Assembly: GCA_015060045.1 (NCBI GenBank)
Contig: SUZH01000004.1
Span: forward strand, 1-64,000
Length of the DNA stretch: 64,000 bases
Direction: 5' to 3'
From: Rikenellaceae bacterium
Lineage (GTDB): Bacteria > Bacteroidota > Bacteroidia > Bacteroidales > Rikenellaceae
In this document: positions 1-7,061 of the stretch, piece by piece
Numbering within the stretch: the first letter of the stretch is position 1
Layout of the letters: each line of letters opens with the position of its first letter
Made by a program: the position numbers and the translations under genes
Notes under the pieces: generated by a model
Databases searched by the model: none
What the model was told of the DNA's origin: nothing
What the model saw: only the letters and a program-made list of their open reading frames with translations

Positions 1-13
1 AGCAAACGTTCTT

Positions 14-125
<112 letters not shown>

Positions 126-128
126 TTC

Positions 129-159
129 AAGACCAGCCCAATTGGGTTGGTCTTTTTTT
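129..159 (+). terminator. Rho-independent terminator of the rRNA operon
   Basis: AGACCAGCCCA and GGGTTGGTCT form a GC-rich stem with a tiny loop, followed by seven T. It lies directly after the 5S rRNA. Confidence 0.9.
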
Positions 160-209
160 GTTTGTATAGCACACCGGATTGTTAGTCATCTATTAAATCT
201 CATCGTTAT

Positions 210-228
210 CTGGTCTTGAAGAGGCGGC
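210..228 (-). repeat. Inverted copy of the 5S rRNA 3' end
   Basis: These 19 nt are the exact reverse complement of 118-136, the last bases of the 5S gene plus the start of its terminator. The copy is followed by a GGCGGCC-g-GGCCGCC palindrome and then the REP-like element at 240-285. Confidence 0.9.
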
Positions 229-239
229 CGGGCCGCCAA

Positions 240-285
240 TTGTGTGTTACCCACCCCCTAAATCCCCCTCCTGTGAGGGGGACTT
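240..285 (+). repeat. REP-like palindromic element, long form
   Basis: A 46-bp element with a GGGGGA/TCCCCC-type hairpin. It is identical over all 46 positions to the reverse complements of 5402-5447 and 5573-5618, so three perfect copies exist in the window. It lies just after an inverted copy of the neighbouring gene's end, as the other copies do. Confidence 0.9.
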
Positions 286-331
286 ACCATGGAGCCGACG
301 ACCGTTGTTCTGTGATAAGATAATCGCAAAA

Positions 332-551
332 GCCTGTTCTTAGCAGGCCCGAGCAGCCGCCGACCAAAGAGCAATCAAAGCCAATGGCTTTGTTGCTCAA
401 GTTAAGCTCACTCATACATACCGTTCACTCGCTCCTGGCGGTCGATGATGCCGCCACCTATATAGACAATCCCCCTAAATCCCCCTTATGAAAAGGGGGA
501 CTTTGGCCGTTCTTTGTAAGGCTTAATCTCAAAAGCCTGCTCTTAGCAGGC
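332..551. repeat. Two copies of a 17-nt hairpin
   Basis: GCCTGTTCTTAGCAGGC (332-348) and GCCTGCTCTTAGCAGGC (535-551) are self-complementary stems with a short CTT-type loop, each preceded by AAAA. They bracket the second REP-like element. The function is unknown. Confidence 0.7.
464..503 (+). repeat. REP-like palindromic element, short form
   Basis: AGACAATCCCCCTAAATCCC followed by a CCCCCTT...AAGGGGG hairpin and ACTTT. It closely matches the reverse complement of 26234-26273. No inverted gene-end copy was found beside this one. Confidence 0.8.
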
Positions 552-643
552 CAAATATTAATAGGAGCAGGTTTTTGGGCGGTTTTGCTACTTATTCCCC
601 ATTATTATATATAGGCACCTCACAACCATTGGGAAAATCTTTT

Positions 644-651
644 TATCTTTG
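644..651 (+). promoter_or_regulatory. Promoter -7 box for the MmcQ/YjbR gene
   Basis: TATCTTTG matches the Bacteroidota TAnnTTTG box and would give a leader of about 30 nt before the ATG at 688. The -33 element is weak. Confidence 0.55.
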
Positions 652-687
652 TCTTGCTCTCTCGAGTTAGTTTTATCTATAGACGCT

Positions 688-1086
688 ATGGACATTGTTG
701 ATTTTCGTGAGTATTGCCTATCGCTGCCGGAGGTGGAGGAGTGTCTGCCGTTTGATGAGGTGACGCTCGTCTTTAAGGTGGCGGGGCGGATGTTTACGGT
801 CGTAGGGCTGGATAATCCGATCGGGTTTGTCGTCAAGTGTGATCCCGACCGCGCCATTGCCTTGCGCGATAAGTATGAGCAGGTCAAGGCGGCCTTTCAC
901 TTCAACAAGAAGCATTGGAATTCGATCCGCTTCGTGGGTGCGATGTCCGACGAGGAGCTGCGGCACGAGATACGCCACTCCTACCTGCTGGTCATTAAGC
1001 AGAATGTAACCCCAAAAGCACGTCGGCTTGAGGTGTTGAAAATGGCACAAAATGAGGGAATAACGGATGATGCGGAGCGTTTTTAA
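688..1086 (+). CDS. MmcQ/YjbR family protein
   Basis: A 132-residue protein of the MmcQ/YjbR (CyaY-like fold) family, whose members are small, probably DNA-binding proteins of unsettled function. The sequence shows the typical opening (FREYCLSLPEVEECLPF), the central VFKVAGRMF and FVVKCDP segments, and the KHWNSIRF...HSYLLV end. I chose the ATG at 688 because the family starts at this point and a TATCTTTG promoter box overlaps the longer upstream start at 649. It converges with the HD-domain gene, overlapping its 3' end by 4 bp. The cellular role cannot be told from context. Confidence 0.85.
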   Translation: MDIVDFREYCLSLPEVEECLPFDEVTLVFKVAGRMFTVVGLDNPIGFVVKCDPDRAIALRDKYEQVKAAFHFNKKHWNSIRFVGAMSDEELRHEIRHSYLLVIKQNVTPKARRLEVLKMAQNEGITDDAERF

Positions 1087-1706
1087 CGCTCCGTTTCTTG
1101 TTTAAAGAGCTGCTCAAAGATGGCGCGCAGTTGTTTCCGATCGCGAATCAGGGCGCGGAGTTCGCCGAGACGCTGCTCTTTCTCGGGATCGGCAATCCAG
1201 AGACGGAGGTAGCCTCCTTCGGCATATTTCTCAAGCAGATGGCCCAGGAAGCGGTTGTAGTGCTCCTCGCGCGTGAGTGTGGGGTAGTGCGTAAGGCCAT
1301 ATTGCACTGTGCGGCGCAGAATGGTCAGCGGTTCGATCGTGCGGTCGGCCTCGGCCACAATCTGCCCGTAAATCGTGCGGGGCGCGTGGTCGGACGAGGC
1401 GCGATGATCCTCGGCCGCCTCGGCCATCAGGGCGATCTCCTCCTCCGTGAACCACTCCCGAAGGCGTTGATCGGCGCGGATAATCTTGCCCGAGTGGATA
1501 TGATGCAGTTCGCGCCCTGCCACGAGGCCCGTGTCGTGGTAGGCGGCAATCGTGTAGGCGAGCTCCTCACGCGCTCCGTGTAGGGCTGCCAGGCGCACGC
1601 TCTCGCGCATCACCTGCTCGGCGTGGTCGCGGCGGTGGGCCGAGTCGAAGTGGTCGTAGCGGGGCAGAATCTCCTGCTCGATGTATTGCTTTAGGCTCGG
1701 TCGCAT
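1083..1706 (-). CDS. HD-domain phosphohydrolase
   Basis: A 207-residue protein with an HD metal-dependent phosphohydrolase domain. The visible ligands are H28 (in RRDHAEQV), the H57-D58 doublet (AAYHDTGL), a later EDH near residue 96 and the D of AEADR near 118. Members hydrolyse phosphate esters or nucleotides, but the substrate is not predictable here. It is the last gene of the antiporter-mutY-HD operon: its start overlaps the end of mutY by 16 bp, which suggests translational coupling. The domain assignment is firm; the biological role is unknown. Confidence 0.85.
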   Translation of the reverse strand: MRPSLKQYIEQEILPRYDHFDSAHRRDHAEQVMRESVRLAALHGAREELAYTIAAYHDTGLVAGRELHHIHSGKIIRADQRLREWFTEEEIALMAEAAEDHRASSDHAPRTIYGQIVAEADRTIEPLTILRRTVQYGLTHYPTLTREEHYNRFLGHLLEKYAEGGYLRLWIADPEKEQRLGELRALIRDRKQLRAIFEQLFKQETER

Positions 1707-2749
1707 AGTTCGAGGTATTTTTCCGTGAGGCGCGAAACGGCATAGTCATCCAGCGCACTTTCGGCAATTTTGAGCATGTTATCCGCGATCGGCAGGGAGT
1801 CGACCTCCAGGCGGTAGAAGGTGGCGTGCAGGCGCTGGTGCGAAAGGATATGGGGCGCCATCGTGCGGGTGGCGCGGAGCGTAAACCGGTGTTCGTGGAG
1901 CCAATGCAAGAACTTCTCCGAAGCGCAGAGCGTGGCAAAATCGCATGGCTTTGAGGTCTCGATGAGCGGAAATTCGTACAATCCCTGCCAGATATCCCCG
2001 GCACCGCGTCGCGTGAGCAGCGTTTCGCCGCCGCATTGCAGGTGCAGGTAGTGAAAATAGCGGTCACGGACCTTCGTGCGACCCTGCTTGACGGGGCGTT
2101 CGGTGATGGTATTGGTCGCAAGTGCCTGGCAACGATCGGCCAGGGGGCAGGCGTGGCATTGCGGGTTCTGCGGCGTGCAGCAGATAGCCCCGAAATCCAT
2201 GATAGCCTGGTTGTAGGTGGCCGCCTGCGTCGGGTCTAACAGCTTGTTGGCCAGCTCGGTGAAGGTGCGTTTGCCCGTCGTGGTGTCAATCGGTGTATCG
2301 AGGTCGAAAAGGCGGCTCAAAACACGATAGACATTGCCATCGACCACCGCGACAGCCTGATCGAAGGCCATCGAGGCGACGGCTGCAGCCGTGTAGTCAC
2401 CTACACCGCGCAGTGTGCGTAATTCGTCGAATGTCGTAGGGAAATTCCCGCCATACTCCGCGACAATCTGTCGGGCGGCGGCGTGGAGGTTACGGGCACG
2501 GCTGTAGTAGCCCAATCCCTGCCATAGTTTCAGCACCTCATCCTCCGAGGCCTCGGCCAACGCCTCCACGGTCGGGAAGCGCTCCGTAAAGCGGAGGTAG
2601 TAGCTCATACCCTGCTGTACGCGCGTCTGTTGGAGGATCACCTCCGAGAGCCAGATGCAGTAGGCATCGCGGGTTTCGCGCCACGGCAACTGACGTCCGT
2701 TGGCTCGATACCAGGCGATGAGGGCGGCGGCTATGGGGTGTGTCGTCAT
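1691..2749 (-). CDS. mutY: A/G-specific adenine DNA glycosylase MutY
   Basis: A 352-residue base-excision repair glycosylase that removes adenine mispaired with 8-oxoguanine. The parts seen in order are catalytic E36 in SEVILQQTRV, the helix-hairpin-helix with LRGVGDYTA around 112-120, the catalytic Asp in VVDGNVYRVL near 137, a C-x6-C-x2-C-x5-C iron-sulfur loop near 190-208, and a C-terminal NUDIX-like domain with the LSHQRLH recognition loop near 315. Length is normal for the family. It starts 4 bp after the antiporter gene and overlaps the HD gene. Confidence 0.97.
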   Translation of the reverse strand: MTTHPIAAALIAWYRANGRQLPWRETRDAYCIWLSEVILQQTRVQQGMSYYLRFTERFPTVEALAEASEDEVLKLWQGLGYYSRARNLHAAARQIVAEYGGNFPTTFDELRTLRGVGDYTAAAVASMAFDQAVAVVDGNVYRVLSRLFDLDTPIDTTTGKRTFTELANKLLDPTQAATYNQAIMDFGAICCTPQNPQCHACPLADRCQALATNTITERPVKQGRTKVRDRYFHYLHLQCGGETLLTRRGAGDIWQGLYEFPLIETSKPCDFATLCASEKFLHWLHEHRFTLRATRTMAPHILSHQRLHATFYRLEVDSLPIADNMLKIAESALDDYAVSRLTEKYLELCDRA

Positions 2750-2753
2750 CGGT

Positions 2754-4250
2754 TTAGTGGTGTTTCATCACCTCGTCGATACCCATCTCGCGATAGGTCG
2801 TGGCCAGCTCCTCCTTGCGATCGGTGATCACAAGCAGCTTGTCGCCCACGCGCAGTTCGGTCTTGCCCTGCGGCACGAAGTAGTCATTGTCGCGGTAGAT
2901 CATCATCACCAGGGTATTCTCGGGCAACGTGATCTCCTTCAGCGTGCGGCCCGATTGGAGCATCTGTTCGTTTACCTCCACCTCGGTCATGCCGGCTGTC
3001 ATATCCTCGCGCATATTGACCTCAAACGACGCCTCGCGCTCCTCGAACGAAAGCCCCAGGAGGTTGGCCATGCCGCTTACCGTGGTACCTTGAATCAGCA
3101 GCGAGATGATGGTCGAGAGGAAGACGACATTAAAGAGCAGATCGGCATGCGGTAACTCCTCCACAACGGGGTAGAGGGCAAAGAGAATCGGCACGGCACC
3201 GCGCAGACCCACCCAGGCGATGAAACAGCGGGCTTTGGTCGAGAACGAACGGAAGGGGGCCAGACACAAGAATACGGCCAATGGGCGCGCCAGGCAGATC
3301 ATGAAGAAACCGACCATACCGCCTAAAATCAAAACCTCGGGTTGGATCAGTTCGCGCGTATTGACCAACAGACCCAGCATGAGGAACATCACGATCTGCA
3401 TCAACCACGTGAAACCGTCGAAGAAGACCATGAGGGTACGTTTTTGGGTAATGCGGTGGTTGCCGACCACCAAACCCGATATATAGACCGCCAGGTAGCC
3501 GTTGCCGTGGACCAAATCGGTAAACGAGAAGGAGAAGAAGATAAAGGCCAACAGCAAGACCGAATAGAGCGATGTGTTTTCAAGGTTGATGCGATTGATC
3601 GACCACACGGCGGCACGACCAATCAGGTAGCCCATCAAGGCACCCATGACGAGCTGAACAACGACGTAAAAGAGGTTGGAACCGATTCCGACATTGCCGC
3701 CACCATTGGCTACAACGCTGATCATCAGTAACGTCAGCATGTAGGCCATCGGGTCGTTCGATCCACTCTCCAACTCCAGCATCGGGCGCAACTTCTCGCG
3801 CAGTCCCTGTTTCTTGGAGCGCAGGATCGAGAACACGGAGGCCGAGTCGGTCGAAGACATGGTGGCCGCCAACAACAGTGCCATCGGGAAGGTCAGCTCG
3901 AAACCCAACCATGGGGCTACGAGATAGACAAAGGAGGCCAGAATCAAGGCTGTCATCACCACACCGATGGTCGCTAAGACCAAACCCGGGCCGATGATGG
4001 GCCGAATCTCCTGCATCTGGGTATCCATACCACCCGAAAAAAGGATGATACAGAGTGCCACCATGCCGATAAACTGGGTCAGTTCGGGTGAGTTGAACGA
4101 GATAAAATCCCATCCAAACAACATACCGACACCCAAAAAGAGCAACAGCGCAGGGGCTCCAAAACGGTAGGCCACCTTACCGGCCATCACGGCCACAAAA
4201 AGTAGCAGGGCTCCTACCAATACAATATGTTCACCACTTAACTCAAACAT
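2754..4250 (-). CDS. nhaP2: Potassium/proton antiporter (CPA1 family, NhaP2/CvrA type)
   Basis: A 498-residue inner-membrane cation/proton antiporter. About 12 hydrophobic segments fill residues 1-400. The conserved transport core shows TMSSTDSASVFSILRS followed by ELESGSNDPMAYML. The soluble C-terminus (about 405-490) is a TrkA-C-type regulatory domain (VGDKLLVITD). This layout fits NhaP2/CvrA proteins that export K+ or Na+. It heads an operon with mutY and the HD gene. Cation preference is inferred from family only. No clear promoter box was found in the 40 bp upstream. Confidence 0.9.
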   Translation of the reverse strand: MFELSGEHIVLVGALLLFVAVMAGKVAYRFGAPALLLFLGVGMLFGWDFISFNSPELTQFIGMVALCIILFSGGMDTQMQEIRPIIGPGLVLATIGVVMTALILASFVYLVAPWLGFELTFPMALLLAATMSSTDSASVFSILRSKKQGLREKLRPMLELESGSNDPMAYMLTLLMISVVANGGGNVGIGSNLFYVVVQLVMGALMGYLIGRAAVWSINRINLENTSLYSVLLLAFIFFSFSFTDLVHGNGYLAVYISGLVVGNHRITQKRTLMVFFDGFTWLMQIVMFLMLGLLVNTRELIQPEVLILGGMVGFFMICLARPLAVFLCLAPFRSFSTKARCFIAWVGLRGAVPILFALYPVVEELPHADLLFNVVFLSTIISLLIQGTTVSGMANLLGLSFEEREASFEVNMREDMTAGMTEVEVNEQMLQSGRTLKEITLPENTLVMMIYRDNDYFVPQGKTELRVGDKLLVITDRKEELATTYREMGIDEVMKHH

Positions 4251-4290
4251 CTTGATGCTAACCTAAAATGCGTGTATCGAAAAAAAATAG

Positions 4291-4328
4291 GGGAAGGGGC
4301 AAACCCAACATATAAAAAGCCCCTTCCC
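4291..4328 (-). terminator. Terminator downstream of the two-TM protein gene
   Basis: GGGAAGGGGC (4291-4300) pairs perfectly with GCCCCTTCCC (4319-4328). On the minus strand the stem is followed by a run of T. Confidence 0.8.
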
Positions 4329-4351
4329 GCAGTTTTTAGCCTTTTATATGC

Positions 4352-4846
4352 CTAACCCATCATCGTTTTGACGGGGGTGATCGGACGATATTCGTAGCCT
4401 ACGTACTCGTAAGCCTGCATCGCACCAAACGAGCAGTCCTCCGTACGATAGATGGCTACTGCAATGCCCGAAACCCGACTCTTGTCGGCCGCCAGGATGC
4501 GTTTCAACGATCCCTCTTCCACATAGCGTCTCACGTCGTTGCGCGACTCTACGGGGAAGAAACGCTCCTCGTAACGCATCGGGCGATTCGTCGGCACGTG
4601 CCACGGACGACCCTCTGTGTCGAAGATGCAGTTACAGATCATCAAAATACCGACAATCACCGTGGCACCGGCTGCCATAATCAACGACGAACCGGTGTTG
4701 GCCGAAAGTTCGGAACAGTAGTAGAGCACGACCAATGCCACACCGATCAAAAAGATCAGTACCGGCAATAGATAGCTCTTTTTGCGACGCACTACAACGC
4801 CGCCCGGCAAGGCATACATGGCCTCGCAGATCGATTTTTTATCCAT
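4352..4846 (-). CDS. Hypothetical two-TM membrane protein
   Basis: A 164-residue protein I do not recognise. From the ATG at 4846 it has a basic stretch (VVRRKKSY), two transmembrane segments (about 24-43 and 53-73) and a soluble C-terminal domain of about 90 residues with no motif known to me. A longer start at 4903 is possible but adds a polar extension without promoter support, so I chose the internal ATG. The upstream gene 4907-5281 runs the same way, so the two may share a transcript. The strong terminator at 4291-4328 ends the unit. Confidence 0.65.
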   Translation of the reverse strand: MDKKSICEAMYALPGGVVVRRKKSYLLPVLIFLIGVALVVLYYCSELSANTGSSLIMAAGATVIVGILMICNCIFDTEGRPWHVPTNRPMRYEERFFPVESRNDVRRYVEEGSLKRILAADKSRVSGIAVAIYRTEDCSFGAMQAYEYVGYEYRPITPVKTMMG

Positions 4847-4906
4847 TGAGTTTGATATATCATTTAGCGTTTTTGTTGAAAGAACTGATTGAATTCCTTC
4901 CAACGG

Positions 4907-5281
4907 CTAAATGATCAACCGACACAAGCGACTGAGCTCCGTCATGGGGCGGGTCGTTGTGGCGGCCGGCAGGCGATAGTGCCCTCCATAGGGGTAAAAA
5001 ATCGGGGTATGATGCGTGGTGTGGTCATCGTTGCGACCCGAAACGAGGCGCGACGAGGACTTACCCACGGGAATGCGCTGCAACATGCGCACCGAGGAGG
5101 TGGCGTTACACTCCACACGCTCGGTGAGCGCCAGATCGGAGTAGGTGTGCAACACGAAGGCGGCCTCGTGGCGGTCGTTGTGCTGCGCCGAACGGCTGAC
5201 GGATGCAGCCACAGTATATCGTTCCGTATCGATTCCGATAAGGCAGATCAACACCGAAAGCAATAGGGCTATGTGACGCAT
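4907..5281 (-). CDS. Hypothetical secreted small protein
   Basis: A 124-residue protein of unknown function. It opens with an apparent signal peptide (MRHIALLLSVLICLIGI) and the rest is polar, rich in His, Thr and Arg (HTTHHTPIFYPYGGHYRLP), with no recognised domain. A TATCTTTG promoter box lies only about 16 bp upstream, so the mRNA leader is very short; an alternative ATG at 5290 would be almost leaderless. It precedes the two-TM gene on the same strand. An antisense frame overlaps it, but the signal peptide and promoter favour this strand. Confidence 0.55.
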   Translation of the reverse strand: MRHIALLLSVLICLIGIDTERYTVAASVSRSAQHNDRHEAAFVLHTYSDLALTERVECNATSSVRMLQRIPVGKSSSRLVSGRNDDHTTHHTPIFYPYGGHYRLPAATTTRPMTELSRLCRLII

Positions 5282-5296
5282 CCAACACATTGTTTA

Positions 5297-5304
5297 CAAA
5301 GATA
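5297..5304 (-). promoter_or_regulatory. Promoter -7 box for the small secreted protein gene
   Basis: Reads TATCTTTG on the minus strand, 7-16 bp before the possible start codons. Confidence 0.55.
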
Positions 5305-5401
5305 CGCTCTTTCTGCTAAAATTAAAAATTATGAATTAAGAATTAAAAATTAAATAGCAGCTGATGGGCGGCTGAGGCCACCCCTTACTATTGTAGCGTC
5401 T

Positions 5402-5447
5402 AAGTCCCCCTCACAGGAGGGGGATTTAGGGGGTGGGTAACACACAA
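5402..5447 (-). repeat. REP-like element, long form (copy in left module)
   Basis: Identical over 46 bp to the copy at 5573-5618 and to the reverse complement of 240-285. Confidence 0.9.
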
Positions 5448-5482
5448 GTGGTTATACCACCATTATATTAAGGGTTAAAAGG

Positions 5483-5508
5483 AAAGCCCTCCCCGAGGGG
5501 AAGGCTTT
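5483..5508 (-). terminator. Duplicate terminator hairpin, left module
   Basis: AAAGCCCTCCCC and GGGGAAGGCTTT form a stem with one mismatch. On the minus strand it is followed by CCTTTT. It is a diverged copy of 5654-5680. Confidence 0.65.
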
Positions 5509-5572
5509 GCACAAATGGATAAGCAATCGAAAGACTACTTACCCATGTAACCCTTTTATGTCGAGTGCGTCT

Positions 5573-5618
5573 AAGTCCCCCTCACAGGAGGGGGATTTAG
5601 GGGGTGGGTAACACACAA
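5573..5618 (-). repeat. REP-like element, long form (copy in right module)
   Basis: The same 46-bp sequence as 5402-5447. In gene orientation it follows the inverted tail copy at 5627-5648. Confidence 0.9.
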
Positions 5619-5626
5619 GTGGTTAT

Positions 5627-5648
5627 ACCACCATTATATTAAGGGTTA
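5627..5648 (+). repeat. Inverted copy of the CoA-transferase gene 3' end
   Basis: These 22 nt are the exact reverse complement of 5722-5743, which lies inside the coding sequence just before the stop codon. A second copy is at 5456-5477. Confidence 0.9.
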
Positions 5649-5653
5649 AAAGG

Positions 5654-5680
5654 AAAGCCCTCCCGAAAAGGGAAGGCTTT
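5654..5680 (-). terminator. Terminator of the CoA-transferase gene
   Basis: AAAGCCCTCCC and GGGAAGGCTTT form a stem with one mismatch and a GAAAA loop, followed on the minus strand by CCTTTT. Confidence 0.75.
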
Positions 5681-5708
5681 GCACAAAAGATAAGTCTCGG
5701 TAGCCCGA

Positions 5709-7028
5709 TTACTTACCCATGTAACCCTTAATATAATGGTGGTGCGAACCCCAGCGCTCGAAGGCGGCACGGTCGAGCTCCTCACGAGCCGACGGGTGAG
5801 CGATCGAGATCAGGAGGCGGGCACGCTCCTGCATCGTCTTACCGTACAGATCCACAGCACCATACTCCGTAACGAAGTAGTGGATGTGGTTACGCGTCGT
5901 TACGACACCGGCACCATCCAAGAGCGTGGGGCAGATCTTCGATACACCCTTGTTCGTGATCGAGGGCATAGCGATAATAGCCTTACCGCCCTTCGAGAGC
6001 GAAGCACCATAGACGAAGTCAACCTGACCACCTACGCCCGACCAGAACTTCGTACCGAGCGAGTCGGCGCAAACCTGACCCGTGAGGTCAACCTGCAGAG
6101 CCGAGTTGATGGCCGTCACGCGGTCGTTCTTGGCGATTACGTAGGGATCGTTCGTGTAACCTACGTCCATCATCAGTACGCCCGGGTTGTCATCGATGAA
6201 GTCGTAAACCTTCTGCGAACCCATCAGGAAGGTCGAAACCATCTTACCCTGGTCGATGTTCTTCGCCTCGCCGTTGATTACGCCCTTCTCTACAAGGGGC
6301 AGCACACCGTCGGCGAACATCTCGGTGTGGATACCGAGGTTCTTGTGGTTACCCAGCTGGGCCAATACGGCGTTCGGAATAGCACCGATACCCATCTGCA
6401 GCGTAGCGCCATCCTCGATCAGGGCGGCACAGTGCTGTCCGATAGCGGTCTCTACCTCGTTCGGAGCCGTAAAGTGAGCCTCCATCAGCGGCGTATCATC
6501 CTCGCACCAGATATCGATCTTCTGCATCGGGATCATGGCCTGACCGAATGCACGGGGAACATTCTTGTTTACAACGGCGATTACATGGTCGGCGCACTCA
6601 ACGGCGGCCAGCGTAGCATCTACCGACGTACCGAGCGATACATAGCCGTGCTTGTCGGGCGGCGTAACCTGAATCATGGCTACGTTGCACGGTACGGCGC
6701 CGCAACGATACAGACGCTGCGTCTCGCTCAGGAAGATAGGAATGTAATCGGCATAACCCGACTGCGTTACCTTGCGTACGTTACCACCTACGAAGAACGA
6801 ATCGAGCTGGAAGATGCCCTCGAACTTCTCGTCGGCATAGGGAGCCGGACCCTCGGTGTGGAGGTGGTGGATGTGAACGTCCTTCAGCTCACCGCGCTCA
6901 CCGCGAGCGCACATGGCCTGAATCAGACACTGGGGCGCCGAAGCTACGGAGCTCAAGTGTACGTGGTCACCCGACTTAATGACCTTTACGGCCTCCTCGG
7001 GCGTCGTGAAATGAATAGGTGTCAGCAT
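5709..7028 (-). CDS. Acetyl-CoA hydrolase/transferase family CoA-transferase
   Basis: A 439-residue enzyme of the acetyl-CoA hydrolase/transferase family (4-hydroxybutyrate or butyryl-CoA:acetate CoA-transferase type). It moves CoA between acids such as acetate and butyrate, succinate or 4-hydroxybutyrate. Seen: the MGIGAIPNAV motif near 212-221, the catalytic glutamate E236 in GIHTEMFADG, a GVGGQVDF motif near 333, and VTEYGAVDLYGKT near 388. Exact acids cannot be read from sequence. It starts 33 bp after infB with no terminator between, so it may be read through from rimP-nusA-infB. Its 3' end is copied twice in inverted form downstream. Confidence 0.9.
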   Translation of the reverse strand: MLTPIHFTTPEEAVKVIKSGDHVHLSSVASAPQCLIQAMCARGERGELKDVHIHHLHTEGPAPYADEKFEGIFQLDSFFVGGNVRKVTQSGYADYIPIFLSETQRLYRCGAVPCNVAMIQVTPPDKHGYVSLGTSVDATLAAVECADHVIAVVNKNVPRAFGQAMIPMQKIDIWCEDDTPLMEAHFTAPNEVETAIGQHCAALIEDGATLQMGIGAIPNAVLAQLGNHKNLGIHTEMFADGVLPLVEKGVINGEAKNIDQGKMVSTFLMGSQKVYDFIDDNPGVLMMDVGYTNDPYVIAKNDRVTAINSALQVDLTGQVCADSLGTKFWSGVGGQVDFVYGASLSKGGKAIIAMPSITNKGVSKICPTLLDGAGVVTTRNHIHYFVTEYGAVDLYGKTMQERARLLISIAHPSAREELDRAAFERWGSHHHYIKGYMGK

Positions 7029-7061
7029 TTTGACTTTCAGTTTTTATGATGGTTAGTTATA

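Larger units (their letters stand above)
160..643. other. Gene-free, repeat-rich spacer after the 5S rRNA
   Basis: No convincing gene was seen. The spacer holds an inverted copy of the 5S 3' end (210-228), two GC-rich REP-like elements (240-285 and 464-503), two copies of a 17-nt perfect hairpin (332-348 and 535-551), a larger hairpin around 370-399 (core CAAAGCC-aat-GGCTTTG), and a 14-nt direct copy of an internal 5S stretch (399-412 equals 63-76). Confidence 0.8.
5305..5708. repeat. Repeat-filled spacer with a tandem duplication
   Basis: There is no gene here. The spacer holds an AT-rich tract (5318-5355) and two tandem modules, about 5398-5569 and 5570-5735. Each module contains a 46-bp REP-like element (5402-5447; 5573-5618), an inverted copy of the CoA-transferase gene end (5456-5477; 5627-5648), a terminator hairpin (5483-5508; 5654-5680) and a sequence reading KGYMGK-stop on the minus strand. 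The right-hand copy of that last sequence is the true gene end; the left-hand copy (about 5530-5556) is a stray remnant. Confidence 0.85.

Noticed and set aside
4889..5266. Plus-strand ORF of 125 codons opposite the small secreted protein
   Set aside because: It has no signal peptide, domain or promoter; the minus-strand reading has both a signal peptide and a promoter box.
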